Source: Sphaerisporangium siamense (GTDB taxonomy: Bacteria > Actinomycetota > Actinomycetes > Streptosporangiales > Streptosporangiaceae). Taken from it: a stretch of DNA of 64,000 bases. The stretch covers positions 2,294,001 through 2,358,000 of the forward strand of contig NZ_JACHND010000001.1 of assembly GCF_014205275.1 (NCBI RefSeq). The letters run 5' to 3'. Shown here one piece after another: positions 17,975 to 27,619 of this stretch. The notes under the pieces are model-generated. The model saw only the letters and a list, made by a program, of their open reading frames with translations. It had not been told where the DNA came from and did no database searches. Each line of letters opens with the position of its first letter. The stretch's first letter is position 1. Both the position numbers and the translations under genes were made by a program.

Positions 17975-18265
17975 GCGGCACGGCTCTTCGCCAACAAGCG
18001 CTATACCGACTCGGGCGCGGTGCACGACGATCGCGGTCTGAAACACCGGGCGGACAAGAACACGCGGCCGGTGCCGATTCCTCCGGCTCTGGTGAAGATC
18101 CTGCGCGAGCACATCGAAGAGTTCGGCGTAGCTGGCGACGGCAGGCTGTTCGTCACGAGCAAGGGCGGTCTCTACACCAACTCGGTGATCTCCCGCGTGT
18201 GGAAGTCGGTACGCAAGCAGGCGTTCACGCCTGAGCAGGTGGTCTCTTCTTTAGCGGCGAGGAAG
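17975..18265 (+). pseudogene. Internal fragment of another tyrosine integrase
   Basis: The frame gives LFANKRYTDSGAVHDDRGLK, HRADKNTRPVPIPPALVKIL, HIEEFGVAGDGRLF and KQAFTPEQVVSSLAA. This aligns with residues about 300-400 of the intact integrase at 55329-56696 but is clearly more diverged. The N-terminal half and the R-H/tyrosine end are absent. It lies between the OLD gene and the IS256-like element, and is evidence for a third integrase lineage in this tRNA locus. Confidence 0.65.
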
Positions 18266-18674
18266 ACCGGGTGCGCTGGACGAGCGCCTGGCGGCACTTC
18301 ATGGTGCCTGTCCCTGCGGTCAGGATTCAGCAGTCGCCGACACTTCGGCTCACCGGACCTGATTGCTCGGTCACGTCCAGCGAAGTGGTGTATGGGTCAG
18401 CCTTCGCGTGATCCGTTTCTGCAGGTTAAGCGGTGAGTGTCTCGGGGAGTTGGTGCGGGGGCGGTGTGTCGCCGTGGATGAGGTGCAGGCGTGCTTTGGC
18501 CAGGACCTCCACGCCCATGTAGCGGCGGGCTTCGCTCCATTCGTCGGTCTGTTCAGACAGCACTGCGCCGATGAGGCGGATGATGGCGGGCCGGTCGGGG
18601 AAGATCCCGACGACGTCGGTGCGGCGGCGGATCTCCTTGTTCAGCCGTTCTTGCGGGTTGTTGGACCAGATCTG

Positions 18675-20451
18675 ACACCGTTGGCGAATCCGTGGTCACG
18701 CGCAGGCAACTGCCTGGAGTTGCTCAAGGTGATGGCTGCGGGTGGTGGCGAGTGGTGTGCCGGTAAGCCAGGCGTCGATGCGGACGAGGTTGATCGCAAC
18801 TGCGGTCAGGACGTGCTGCAGGTGGGTCTTGGCCAGGCCGAGATAGCGGGATCGGCGCAGGTGAAAACCTCGAACGGCTTGAGATATCGTGCCTTCGATC
18901 CCCGAACGCAGCGCGTACTGCTTCTTCCAGGATTCGGTGCGTTGTGCGGCCCTTGCATGGTGCAGGGCTTGGTGGACGTCGCGGGCGTGAAGGGTGAGTT
19001 GACGGGGTTCGCGTTTAGCGCGGGTGCATTTTGAGCGGGCCGGGCAGGGTGTGCAGTCGGCTTTGGAGAAGTCGATGTGGATGGACTCCTCACCGGCTTT
19101 GGTCCGCCAGGGTGCCCAATTGATCGAGGACTTGCCCTGCGGGCAGGTGACCGTCTGGGTATCCCAGTCGATGGTGAACCCGGAGGTGTCGAAGCCCTCG
19201 CCCGCCTTGGCCTGCCAGCTGCAGTCCTGCCGGGCCGGGCCGAACAGGTCCACCCCGTAGAGGTTGCGGCTGATGACCAGCAACTCGCCGCCGGTATATC
19301 CCGAGTCGATCAGATGAACCTGCGGCAGCAGGTCGCGCCTGGCCAGGCCGGCATGGATGGCAGGAATCATGTCGTTGTCGGCGACCTGTCCAGCAGTCGT
19401 GGTGACGTTCACGATCACGTGCGGGGCGTCCGGTTCACAGGTCTCGGTCAGGTGGGTCTTGTAGCCGACCCAGCCACTACCACGTTTGACCGCGTAGCGA
19501 GCGTCTGGGTCATAAGGTGAGGCCAGGCGCTCCCCAGAAGGGAGCAGATCTTTGGAATCGCGCCAGCGTAGGTTCCCGTGCTCATCAGTTAGATACTGCT
19601 GGTCCCAGATCCGGACAAGTGTCGTGATCGCTGGAACCTCTTGCAGCCAAGACGGTGCGTCCTGAGAGGTGATATGCGCCAGCAGACCAGCGCCATCGGC
19701 ACCGATGCTCTGTGCGTAGGCGAGCCTTTCGGTGTCGTCTTTGGGCAACTGGTACTCCTCCACCCGATGCCCGTATCGATCGGCCCAGTGCTGTTCGATA
19801 AGCGGGGCCAGCCAATCGGGAGCAGCCACGGCCAAGGCGCTCAGTGCCGCTCGCATCGTCTCGCCCACCAGTTCCAGCCGGTTGACCGTGCGGATCGCCG
19901 CAAGCACGTGCGTGGAGTCGGTCCGCTGGCGGCCACCTGCATTGATCAGGCCAGCCTTCCGCAGCCGCTGCAGCATCAGATCCAGTAGCCGGTCGGCGCC
20001 GGCCTCCACCAGCCGAGACCGAAACTCGCTCAATACCGAGAAGTCAAAGCCCGGGTCGGCCAGGTCCAGGCCCAGGGCGTATTTCCAGTCGATCCGGCCC
20101 CTCACCGCATCCGCAGCCTGCCGGTCCGACAGTCCTTCCGCGAACTGCAACACGCTGACCAGCGCTAACCGCCCTGGCGATAACCCGGGCCGGCCACGAC
20201 GCGAGAACATACCAGTGAACTGGTCGTCCTCGAACAATGGCCCCAGCCCATCTCGCAACCGGACAGACAGACTGCCCTTGGGAAAGGCCGCCCTGCAGAC
20301 TCGAACGGTCTCTTCAGGGATCTTGTGAACCTGAACCGGACGCAGGGACACTACCGACTCCCTCGACCACCTGTCCCCGACCGACAAGGCCACCATGATC
20401 TCAATGTGATCACCCTCCGCGCATGCGATCGCACGGATTCGCCAACGGTGT
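18675..20451 (-). mobile_element. IS1182-like insertion sequence (1777 bp)
   Basis: Perfect 20-bp terminal inverted repeats (ACACCGTTGGCGAATCCGTG at 18675-18694; its complement at 20432-20451), flanked by directly repeated CAGATCTG (18667-18674, 20452-20459). One transposase gene fills it. Insertion lies inside an IS256-like transposase gene; both the clean ends and intact gene suggest it is recent. Confidence 0.88.
18696..20396 (-). CDS. IS1182-family transposase
   Basis: 566 residues. An N-terminal DUF772-type domain (about 30-150, LSPGRLALVSVLQFAEGLSD, DWKYALGLDL, FDFSVLSEFRSRL) leads into a DDE domain: Asp in RQRTDSTHVLAAI (about 170), Asp in VHLIDSGYTGGE (about 365) and Glu in GIEGTISQAVRG (about 515). 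A Cys cluster, CTPCPARSKC, lies near 450 as is usual in this family. All catalytic residues are present and the length is normal, so it is probably functional. Confidence 0.9.
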   Translation of the reverse strand: MVALSVGDRWSRESVVSLRPVQVHKIPEETVRVCRAAFPKGSLSVRLRDGLGPLFEDDQFTGMFSRRGRPGLSPGRLALVSVLQFAEGLSDRQAADAVRGRIDWKYALGLDLADPGFDFSVLSEFRSRLVEAGADRLLDLMLQRLRKAGLINAGGRQRTDSTHVLAAIRTVNRLELVGETMRAALSALAVAAPDWLAPLIEQHWADRYGHRVEEYQLPKDDTERLAYAQSIGADGAGLLAHITSQDAPSWLQEVPAITTLVRIWDQQYLTDEHGNLRWRDSKDLLPSGERLASPYDPDARYAVKRGSGWVGYKTHLTETCEPDAPHVIVNVTTTAGQVADNDMIPAIHAGLARRDLLPQVHLIDSGYTGGELLVISRNLYGVDLFGPARQDCSWQAKAGEGFDTSGFTIDWDTQTVTCPQGKSSINWAPWRTKAGEESIHIDFSKADCTPCPARSKCTRAKREPRQLTLHARDVHQALHHARAAQRTESWKKQYALRSGIEGTISQAVRGFHLRRSRYLGLAKTHLQHVLTAVAINLVRIDAWLTGTPLATTRSHHLEQLQAVACA

Positions 20452-21563
20452 CAGATCTGCTTCCAGATGTCTTTGGGGAAGGCGGCGAAGGCCGGCAGGT
20501 CCTCGCGGGAGACCTCCAGATGGTCGGCGGCGGCCGGATACTTGGCGGCCAGGGCGTCGATGACCCACTGGTGCTGGGCGAGCACGGCCTGGGCGGTGTC
20601 CTGGTCGAAGATGGTGCGCACCAAGGTGGCGACCCAGGGCTGGGCGGATTTGGGGACACAGGTCAAAAGGTTGCGCAGGTAGTGGATGCGGCAACGCTGC
20701 CAGGACGCGCCTGGCAGGCAGGCGCCGATGGCGTCCACCAGCCCGGCGTGGGCGTCGGAGATGACCAGATGGACCCCCGACAGGCCGCGGGCGACCAGGC
20801 CGCGCAGGAAGGACAGCCACCCGGCGCCGTCCTCACGGCTGCTCACCTCCAGCCCCAGGATCTCCCGCTGGCCGCCTGCGTTCACCGCCGTGGCGACCAG
20901 AACATGAACGTTGATGATCCGCCCGCCCTCGCGGACCTTCTGGGTCAGGGCGTCCAGCCACACGAAGGTGTAAGGGCCGGCGTCCAGCGTGCGGGTACGA
21001 AACGCCTCGACCTGGGCATCCAGAGTCTTGGCCATCTGGCTGACCTGGCTTTTGGAGATACCCGCGATGCCCAGCTGCTCCACCAGCTCGTCCACCCGGC
21101 GGGTGGACACTCCCAGCAGGTAGGAGGTGGCCACGACACTGATCAGTGCCTGCTCGGCCCGGCGGCGGCGCTCCAGCAGCCAGTCGGGGAAGTAGGACCC
21201 TTGCCGCAGCTTCGGGATCGCCAGTGCCACGGTGCCTGCCCGAGTGTCCCAGTCACGGGTGCGATATCCGTTGCGGGAGTTGGTGCGCTCGCTGCTGCGC
21301 TCGCCGTAGCCGGCTCCGCACCGGCTGTCGGCCTCGGCCGACATCAACGCCTCGGCCATGGTCTTCACCATGGATCGCAACAGATCCGGATCCTGGGTCT
21401 CGATCTGCTTCGCCAGCCAGGTTGCGGGGTCCACACTGTCGTTCACGGCCATCGCTCGGTTCTCCTTCGATCTTGGAACATCGAAAGGATCACGCGATGG
21501 CCGTCCTCATTTCACGACGCCACGCCCACGACCAGCGGAAACTCGTACACCACCTCCGTGGAC

Positions 21564-21853
21564 GCAACCGATTGCTCATGAAGAAAGGGGGCCCGCGCCA
21601 GTCTGTGTTCGGGTCCCTTCCTCGCAGGTTGACACAATCAAGGCCGTATACGTGTCGCCTGCGGGGTTGGTCAAGCGGAGCAGCCTGGGTGCCCGAGGTG
21701 CCGCAGCAGGGCCGGTGATGGATGCGGATCCGTCTCGGGGAAGACCTCACCGGGCGAACTCGGCTTCAAGATCACTGCACATCGCGCCTTCTGGTTCGAG
21801 GTGCTCGCTCAGCTTCCGCGCGCAATCTACTCTGACCTACAGTCGCCGGATGT
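21564..21853. other. Spacer between IS256-like element and herA-type gene
   Basis: No supported gene. High-GC sequence up to about 21750 changes to lower GC at about 21850, marking the right boundary of the AT-richer HerA module. Confidence 0.4.
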
Positions 21854-23626
21854 CTATTCTTGCCATCTCTCAATGATGTCCTGAACGGCAACGTCCAGCC
21901 AATCACGCTGCCACTCAGTATGAAAGTCAATGTCACGCGAATCTGGGCGAGCTTCAACGTAATCAACTTTGACCAGTGACGGAATTAGGATCGAATCGCC
22001 GATTACTATAACTTCACGCTTCTCCAAAGTAGGGAGTGCATCCGTAATGGCACCCACATTATCCGGAAGAAGTCGCCTAACGTAATGCTGATCAACCGGA
22101 TTGGTTAAGCGCATGGCAACAAAGTTATTACACTGAGAAAATACGGTTTCCGACACTTCCGACGGTCGTTGACTTACAATCATCAACGAGACTCCATATT
22201 TGCGACCCTCTTTCGCGATGCGCTCGATTGCTTTCTTGACAGAGCTATACCTAGCCCCATCACTCTGAGGTATGTAGTTATGCGCCTCTTCGTAAACAAG
22301 AAGAAAGGGGAGATCGCCTTCGGTGGAGTGCTTATACTTTTTGAGGTAAAAGTTGAAAGTAAATATCAACCGGGTAATGAGTGACACGACAACACTAAGC
22401 ACCTCGAACGGTATGCCACTTAAATCGATTATGGTTACATTGCTTCTGTCTTCCCGATTGCGGCCGTAGCCAGTGAACTGACCAAGGATCTCCGCTAGAT
22501 CTTCTGTTCCATACTCGGCTCCGGCTTCTCCACCTCTACGAGGGTCCAGCAGGAAGGCAAGCCGCATGTCATTTTGGCGGGCGTCTAGGCGCATCAGAAA
22601 GCGGTTGAACTCTCCATGGAAAGGACCATTGCTGGCCTTTGATGCACTTGACGCCGACTGCTGCACGAATTCAAGGACATCCGAAAAATAGTAATGAGAT
22701 CGACTTTGAACGAGATCACCATTGGCTAACTTAGGCAGAGATTCACCTGGGAGTTTTCCTATGACCTCAGAGTTTAGATTGCTCAAGTAATTAATGACTT
22801 CTCTGAGGCTAAAATACACGGGCGAATCATACGACACCATCCTGCTTACATCTCTCAGGTGGAGCTTCTTGTTTTCGATGACGGCTTGCCTAAACTGCGA
22901 TATCTGATTATGAGAGTTATTTTCATGACTCTCAATGAACATTTCCTCCAGTTCCTCAGAATTCATTAGCCAGTAGGGCAATTTAAGATTATTGGTATCC
23001 ACCACGTTCGCTTCAGGGAACGCCGTTCGATACTCGCCGTGTAGGTCGAATATAATGACATGAGAATTATTTAGAATACCCCCCTCCTGTTGCTCGGTTG
23101 AACGCTTCGTTCCTTCCTGTAGAATCTTGGCAACAGTACACGACTTCCCGGACCCGGTAGATCCGATGACGCCGATATGCTTACCGAAGAACTTGTCGCC
23201 ATCTACTACCACGCGAACAGCTGCATTTTGGGCGAGCGAGCCAAAACTAAATCTTTTTTCTCCTTCGACTCCGCTATAGATTTCTTCAAGAACATCTCTC
23301 TCTGCAATCTCAATGCGCGTTGGCGGGATTGCGATTTGTTTCCCACCACGACTGAACTTTCCCTTTTGAAGCCTACCCACAGGCTGGGTGTCGATAATGA
23401 AGCTCAGCGTGGCCAGCTCATGACCGCTTACGTTCGGACGGTCCTTGATACGGTAGCTCTTCACGATGACGACCATAGAAAGGCCGTTATCATCGGAAAT
23501 CTTTAGATAGCTTCCGATTTCTACTTCAACATTTAAATCTCGATACTCCTCGGACGAGACTACCTCGATCTGCACTAGATCGGGAGCTACGCTTACGACA
23601 CTTGCGACATCGCTTAGATCAGTCAT
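21854..23626 (-). CDS. HerA-like hexameric ATPase of a two-gene defence pair
   Basis: 590 residues from ATG 23626, with strong SD AGGAGG 6 bases upstream inside the partner gene. N-terminal HAS-barrel-like domain (about 1-120), then a FtsK/HerA ATPase: Walker A GVIGSTGSGKSCTVAK at about 160-175, IIFDLHGEYRTAFP near 205, Walker B LPFLLVYEEAHNYIP near 440, SLMIVSQRPSEVSETVFSQC near 480 and the C-terminal QHYVRRLLPDN segment. It acts as a DNA translocase in HerA-nuclease complexes. Its start overlaps the partner stop by ATGA, so a 1:1 complex or coupled translation is likely. GC is far below the neighbours, indicating transfer from a lower-GC source. Confidence 0.88.
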   Translation of the reverse strand: MTDLSDVASVVSVAPDLVQIEVVSSEEYRDLNVEVEIGSYLKISDDNGLSMVVIVKSYRIKDRPNVSGHELATLSFIIDTQPVGRLQKGKFSRGGKQIAIPPTRIEIAERDVLEEIYSGVEGEKRFSFGSLAQNAAVRVVVDGDKFFGKHIGVIGSTGSGKSCTVAKILQEGTKRSTEQQEGGILNNSHVIIFDLHGEYRTAFPEANVVDTNNLKLPYWLMNSEELEEMFIESHENNSHNQISQFRQAVIENKKLHLRDVSRMVSYDSPVYFSLREVINYLSNLNSEVIGKLPGESLPKLANGDLVQSRSHYYFSDVLEFVQQSASSASKASNGPFHGEFNRFLMRLDARQNDMRLAFLLDPRRGGEAGAEYGTEDLAEILGQFTGYGRNREDRSNVTIIDLSGIPFEVLSVVVSLITRLIFTFNFYLKKYKHSTEGDLPFLLVYEEAHNYIPQSDGARYSSVKKAIERIAKEGRKYGVSLMIVSQRPSEVSETVFSQCNNFVAMRLTNPVDQHYVRRLLPDNVGAITDALPTLEKREVIVIGDSILIPSLVKVDYVEARPDSRDIDFHTEWQRDWLDVAVQDIIERWQE

Positions 23627-24861
23627 CCTTTCCTCCTGAGAATGCCGACCATTTCCTCTAGATCCGTCAGGTTGATTTGATAGCCGTGTGGTACCTTGTC
23701 TAGAGAATAGTGATCAGGATGGGAATTACTGAAGCTAATGATTAGATCCGAGCCCTTCAGTTCGTCAACGTGTTTCACGTATGTTTCCGCACTGACGAGT
23801 CGGACGCTATAAGATGCCCGAGAGATCTTGCTACCACCTTTCGTCGTATTAGTTATGGGGGGCGCATCAAACATCTCAGGACTAAAGAGTATCCCTTCGT
23901 AGCCATCGTTGAAACTTATCCTATTGTCGATCAGTCCGGCTTTGATGGCCTCCACATCAGCATTAGTTCCCTCAATAACTACAGTCCATGGTCTAGCCGA
24001 AGTGAGCTGGCCCGGCCCATAATGCTCCGTCGCTAGGAACTTGATCAAATAGGCTAACTCCCGAGACCTTCCAATCGAAGCAGCACCCAGGCCATCTATT
24101 ATCAGCATTCGCCGATTCCTTGGTTTAAGGGCGTCCGTGGCCTTCAAACGCTTCTGAATCATCTTGACGATATGTTCTCTGCCGAGGACCTCTTCTTTCC
24201 ATCGAGTAAAAAGCATTTGACGCTTGTTGACTCGCGAAATGAATTCGCTCTTGGTTGTCTTACGCTCACCCTCCCTTGGTCGCATTGCCAGATCCATGAC
24301 GTAGGAGATGGCATTCCCGTAGTGAAGATCTAGGGCATCGTCCGAAGAGCTGGAGAAATTATCACAGAGCGCTTGTATGACTTGCCTTCGCTGCTCCTCG
24401 AAAGAGTCTCCAGACGTAATAGTAAAGTGCTGCAGGAAGCCATTCAAGATATCGTCAGAGAAAGCTTTGTAGTGCTCGATGAGCACCGAAGGCTTACGCC
24501 TAGTTTCGGTAAGGCATTCTTTTAGTTCGTCTAGCGTCAAGCGAGTAGGCGCTTGAACCCCCTCCGAAAAGTAAGCATATAATCGATACTGCCAATACCT
24601 CCCATCATTGTAAGCTTGCAGCATGGGGAGGATAACGCTTCTCAAGCTAGGCAAAGAATACTTAGTGCTAGAAAGATATTTGCACTGAATAGTCTCGATT
24701 GACACGCCGTTATTGATATCGATATCTTCGCATCCCTCGACGGTTATTGTGCTCCCTTGCTCGGCTTGCAAGATCTCTATAACTGTGCGATCGAACTGAT
24801 ACACATAACCGCGGATAGCTGGGCCGGCTGCACGGATCCCCGACTGACGCGAGCTGATCAT
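23623..24861 (-). CDS. Cap4/DUF4297-like nuclease partner of HerA
   Basis: About 412 residues from ATG 24861 (MISSRQSGIRAAGPAIRGYV); the longer upstream frame is high-GC and unlike this protein. The N-terminus has the pattern of the Cap4/DUF4297 PD-(D/E)xK nuclease: GYVYQFDRTVIEIL, then TVEGCEDIDI, then ETIQCKYLSS near residues 20-75, where E, D and QxK are the expected catalytic residues. The remaining 330 residues, including MLIIDGLGAASIGRSREL near 260, are unassigned. HerA plus DUF4297-type nucleases form known antiphage complexes; membership of that family is inferred from the motif pattern and the operon. Confidence 0.68.
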   Translation of the reverse strand: MISSRQSGIRAAGPAIRGYVYQFDRTVIEILQAEQGSTITVEGCEDIDINNGVSIETIQCKYLSSTKYSLPSLRSVILPMLQAYNDGRYWQYRLYAYFSEGVQAPTRLTLDELKECLTETRRKPSVLIEHYKAFSDDILNGFLQHFTITSGDSFEEQRRQVIQALCDNFSSSSDDALDLHYGNAISYVMDLAMRPREGERKTTKSEFISRVNKRQMLFTRWKEEVLGREHIVKMIQKRLKATDALKPRNRRMLIIDGLGAASIGRSRELAYLIKFLATEHYGPGQLTSARPWTVVIEGTNADVEAIKAGLIDNRISFNDGYEGILFSPEMFDAPPITNTTKGGSKISRASYSVRLVSAETYVKHVDELKGSDLIISFSNSHPDHYSLDKVPHGYQINLTDLEEMVGILRRKG

Positions 24862-25733
24862 GGACCTTGGTACGCCTAACTTTCCCGACGGAGACTGGCA
24901 GTCGCGGCCACATCGCTCAAGATCGCGAAAGCTAGCGCCGCGACATCGCCCCTCGATCAAGTTGGACAGGCCGCCTTGGCTCTCAGGACCGTCTTCATCA
25001 TGCCTGTGTTCATCTAGCAGTGGTAACTTTAGCAACATCTTCACCGCAGGTATCAGGGTTCTCAGTACCGCTCCAAGGCTCGAGACTTGCGAATCGGCCG
25101 ACACGTTCCGTGGTCGTAGATCAAGTTGGACTAGCCGTAGGGTGATCGGGGGAATGTGTGGCAGAAACGGAACTTGCTATCGGTTTTGGGCGTGGTGCGC
25201 AAATCGGGAATCGCCGCCCCATCTGATTTGGACAATTAAGACAAAATCGGCACCGCCTTTATGCTGCTAGTCCAGAGAGTCTGTAGACAGGAACGAAATG
25301 CCAGATCGCTCAGCAGGTCAGGCGTAGTTCTCTGCAACCCCTCTCAGAGCGTCATCTCCTCGTCGGGGCATCCCTTCAAGGTGGTCGGGGAGGAGGTGAT
25401 CTCATCCCACCCGCACCCGCCCGGCTCATCTCGGAGACCTCCCGCAGGCGTTGGCTGTCAGGCGCATCTCCATCGGAGGACCTAGAGCGGAGGAGGAGCC
25501 CTTTTGCGGCTCTTCTCTCCGGGGCCATCTTGGCGAGTTGAACCGCGTCGCCCTGGCCGCCTTGGTCTTCGATTGTTGGGCGTTCCGTCTCGCCTCGGGA
25601 GCGCGAGGTCGGCGCTGGCCGGGACCGGCCGGAGAGCCGCAGCCCGGCCAGCTGGCAGACCGGCGCGCGAGGCGGGTCGCCGTAGGCGGCTCGCCCTTGA
25701 TAGACGTACAGATAAGTTACTTTCTGATCTTGA
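24862..25733. other. Noncoding region between nuclease pair and truncated XRE gene
   Basis: No supported gene over about 870 bp. GC rises from about 25100 onward. From 25693 (CCCTTGATAGACGTACAG) the sequence is nearly identical to 44985 onward in element B. That marks the start of a shared block running through the XRE/DUF5919 gene copies. Confidence 0.5.
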
Positions 25734-26334
25734 TCAGGTGCCCGCGTCGCTGGCCTGCGGGAGTGGGATGGCACTGGTCCAGGTGTTGTCCAAGCTTGTG
25801 AGGTAGGTCGTTGCGGTGCTGGTGTCGTCACCGGCTTGGATGTGCATCAGGGGGGCTTGGGCGGCGGGGGTGGCGTAGGCGTGGAGGTTGACGAGGAGGT
25901 TGTCGTCTGCGCGGTAGATGGAGTTGTAGAGGACGGTGCGGTGTAGGCGGATCTCTACGCCTTTGGTGGCTTGGAGTGGTTCGTAGAGTTTGATGGCGTT
26001 GTGGATACGGGCGGTCATGAGGTCGGGGCCGATGCCTTCGTCTGTTCCGCGGGCGGCGACGTGGGGGCTCTCCGGGTCGCCGAGCATGATGCGGACCTGG
26101 GCGCCCGCTTGGGCTCGTTCGGTGATGGTCTGGAGGATGCCGGCGTTCTCGGCGAGGAACAGGCCGCTGTAGACCAGGATGTCGATCTGGTGGCGGGCTG
26201 AGGCGAAGAACTGGCGCCAGAGGGTCTGAGGGACTGTCCAGCGGTGGGGGTAGACGGCTTTGACGTCCCGGCCGATCGGGCGGTGTGGTTTGGTGGCCTC
26301 GGGCCAGAGGTCGGCGGGGCTTTCCCCGTAAACG
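25734..26334 (-). pseudogene. XRE/DUF5919-type regulator, 5' end removed at IS3
   Basis: The readable frame gives ADLWPEATKPHRPIGRDVKA, YPHRWTVPQTLWRQFF, IDILVYSGLFLAENAGIL, VRIMLGDPESPHVAARGTDE and YNSIYRADDNLLVNLHAYAT. It is collinear with the intact 246-residue protein at 48908-49648 and almost identical to the broken copy at 45025. The HTH-coding 5' end (about 70 residues) is missing exactly at the IS3 end (26335). Confidence 0.8.
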
Positions 26335-26346
26335 TGGACACCGATT

Positions 26347-27235
26347 TCAAGCGGCAGAGTTCAGGCTATCTGTCGTCTTCTCGTAGGCGATCGGGCTGAG
26401 CTGGCCGAGCCGGGAGTGCCGCCGGATCGTGTTGTAACGGGTGATCCAGCCGAACACGGCCAGGCGGGCGGTGCGGGCGTCGGGCCAGCCGGGCGAGCCC
26501 TTCAGCGTCTCGCGTTTCAGACTCGCGTTGAAAGACTCGGCCGCCGCGTTGTCGGCGCTGGTGCCGACCGCACCACGCGAGCGGATGACACCGAGCCGGC
26601 GACAGGCCCGCGCGAACTCCTGCGAGCAGTACTGCGCCCCGTTGTCGCTGTGAAACACCCACCCCGTCCAGACGGCCCCGGGTCTGCGCCGCGGCCTGCA
26701 GCGCGTCGACGACAAGCTCGGTGCGCATGTGATCGGCGATCGACCAGCCCACCAGCCGACGCGAATACAAGTCCACGACCGTGGCCAGGTAGAGGAACCG
26801 GCCGCCGCCCACCGGCAGGTAGGTGATGTCGCCGACGTAGCGGATGTTGGGCCGCTGGGCGGTGAAGTCGCGCTGGAGCAGATCCGGCACCGGCACGGCG
26901 TCCGGCTCGGGGATCGTGGTGCGGACCCTCTTACGCAGCCGTAGCCCGGCGATGCCGTACTCGCGCATCACCCGCTCCACCCGCTTGTGGTTGACCCCCA
27001 TCCCGGCCGTGCGCAACTCGGCCGTCATCCGGGGCGAGCCGTAGGTACCGTCATGCTCGGCGTGGATCCGCCGCATCCGTGCAGCCAACTGCTCATCGGC
27101 CTGTTGGCGGGCCAGCCGCGCCGCGGCGCCCTTCAACCATCGGTAGAAGCCCGAGCGCGACACCTGCAGCACCCGGCACAACCGCTTCACGCCGTAGAGC
27201 GCTTTGTGATCCTCAACGAACTGAAAGCGGTTCAC
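26347..27235 (-). pseudogene. IS3-family OrfB transposase, frameshifted
   Basis: Starts MNRFQFVEDHKALYGVKRLC and carries DDE residues in two frames. The first Asp is in YVGDITYLPVGGGRFLYLAT and the reading frame then breaks near 26690. The second frame continues GWVFHSDNGAQYCSQEF with the second Asp and AVGTSADNAAAESFNASLKRE with the catalytic Glu. The break is not at the usual orfA/orfB frameshift site but inside the rve core, so the enzyme is inactive. Confidence 0.85.
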
Positions 27236-27579
27236 CAGTTCGTCTCGCCCGCGAAAAGCTTGGCCGCCTTACGCAGAATGTCCCGCTCCTGCTCCAGCTC
27301 CCGAATCCGGGCCCTGAGCTGCTTGTTCTCCTCTTCCAACACGTCGTCCGAGGGTACGTGCCCGGCTGATGGGTCCTGACGGGCAGCAGTGCCGCCGGCC
27401 GCTCGTTGCCCACCTTCACCCCGCGCCTGCGCGGCGCGTACCCACACCCGCAGCGTCTCGCGGCTGACTCCCAGGTCCCGCGCGATCGACGTGATCGTCC
27501 GGTCCGGCCTCGACAGCACCAACGCCACCGCGTCGGCCTTGAACTCGGGCGGGTAGTTCTTCATCACCATCAGTGACAT
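27232..27579 (-). CDS. IS3-family OrfA (transposase DNA-binding subunit)
   Basis: About 115 residues from ATG 27579 (MSLMVMKNYPPEFKADAVAL), preceded by an AGGGAAGAG purine stretch. HTH_Tnp_1 helix-turn-helix (TSIARDLGVSRETLRVW) at about 30-55 and a C-terminal leucine zipper (EEENKQLRARIRELEQERD), both standard. Its stop overlaps the start of OrfB by 4 bases, as expected for IS3. Confidence 0.88.
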   Translation of the reverse strand: MSLMVMKNYPPEFKADAVALVLSRPDRTITSIARDLGVSRETLRVWVRAAQARGEGGQRAAGGTAARQDPSAGHVPSDDVLEEENKQLRARIRELEQERDILRKAAKLFAGETNW

Positions 27580-27619
27580 CTCTTCCCTGGACCTCAAGAT
27601 CCAGTCTCCAAGGTGTTCA

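Larger units (their letters stand above)
18426..21452 (-). pseudogene. IS256-family (mutator type) transposase, split by insertion
   Basis: The 5' part (21452-20452) encodes about 333 residues starting MAVNDSVDPATWLAKQIE, with FVWLDALTQKVREGGR (first Asp) and VHLVISDAHAGLVDAIG (second Asp). It stops at FPKDIWKQI at the insertion. The 3' part (18674-18426) continues [20 protein letters not shown], carrying the catalytic Glu, to the stop at 18426. Removing the inserted element and one CAGATCTG copy would restore one frame of about 415 residues, typical of the family. Inactive as it stands. Confidence 0.85.
18375..21563 (-). mobile_element. IS256-like element interrupted by an IS1182-like element
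   Basis: Outer ends are imperfect inverted repeats: GTCCAGCGAAGTGGTGTA at 18375 and, on the other strand, GTCCACGGAGGTGGTGTA from 21563. The transposase gene is split at 18674/20452 by an inserted element with 8-bp duplicated target CAGATCTG. End positions are approximate. Confidence 0.75.
26335..27619 (-). mobile_element. IS3-family element at a deletion junction
   Basis: Ends begin TGGACACC (26335) and, on the other strand, TGAACACC (from 27619), as in IS3-family elements. No matching 3-4-bp target duplication is present. The left flank is the middle of an XRE/DUF5919 gene and the right flank is the middle of a rep gene. In element B these two genes are about 4 kb apart, so DNA between them was lost in association with this IS. 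Confidence 0.8.

Noticed and set aside
20325-21581. 418-residue plus-strand frame across the IS256-like gene
   Set aside because: Antisense to a clearly homologous transposase; His/Gln-rich shadow.
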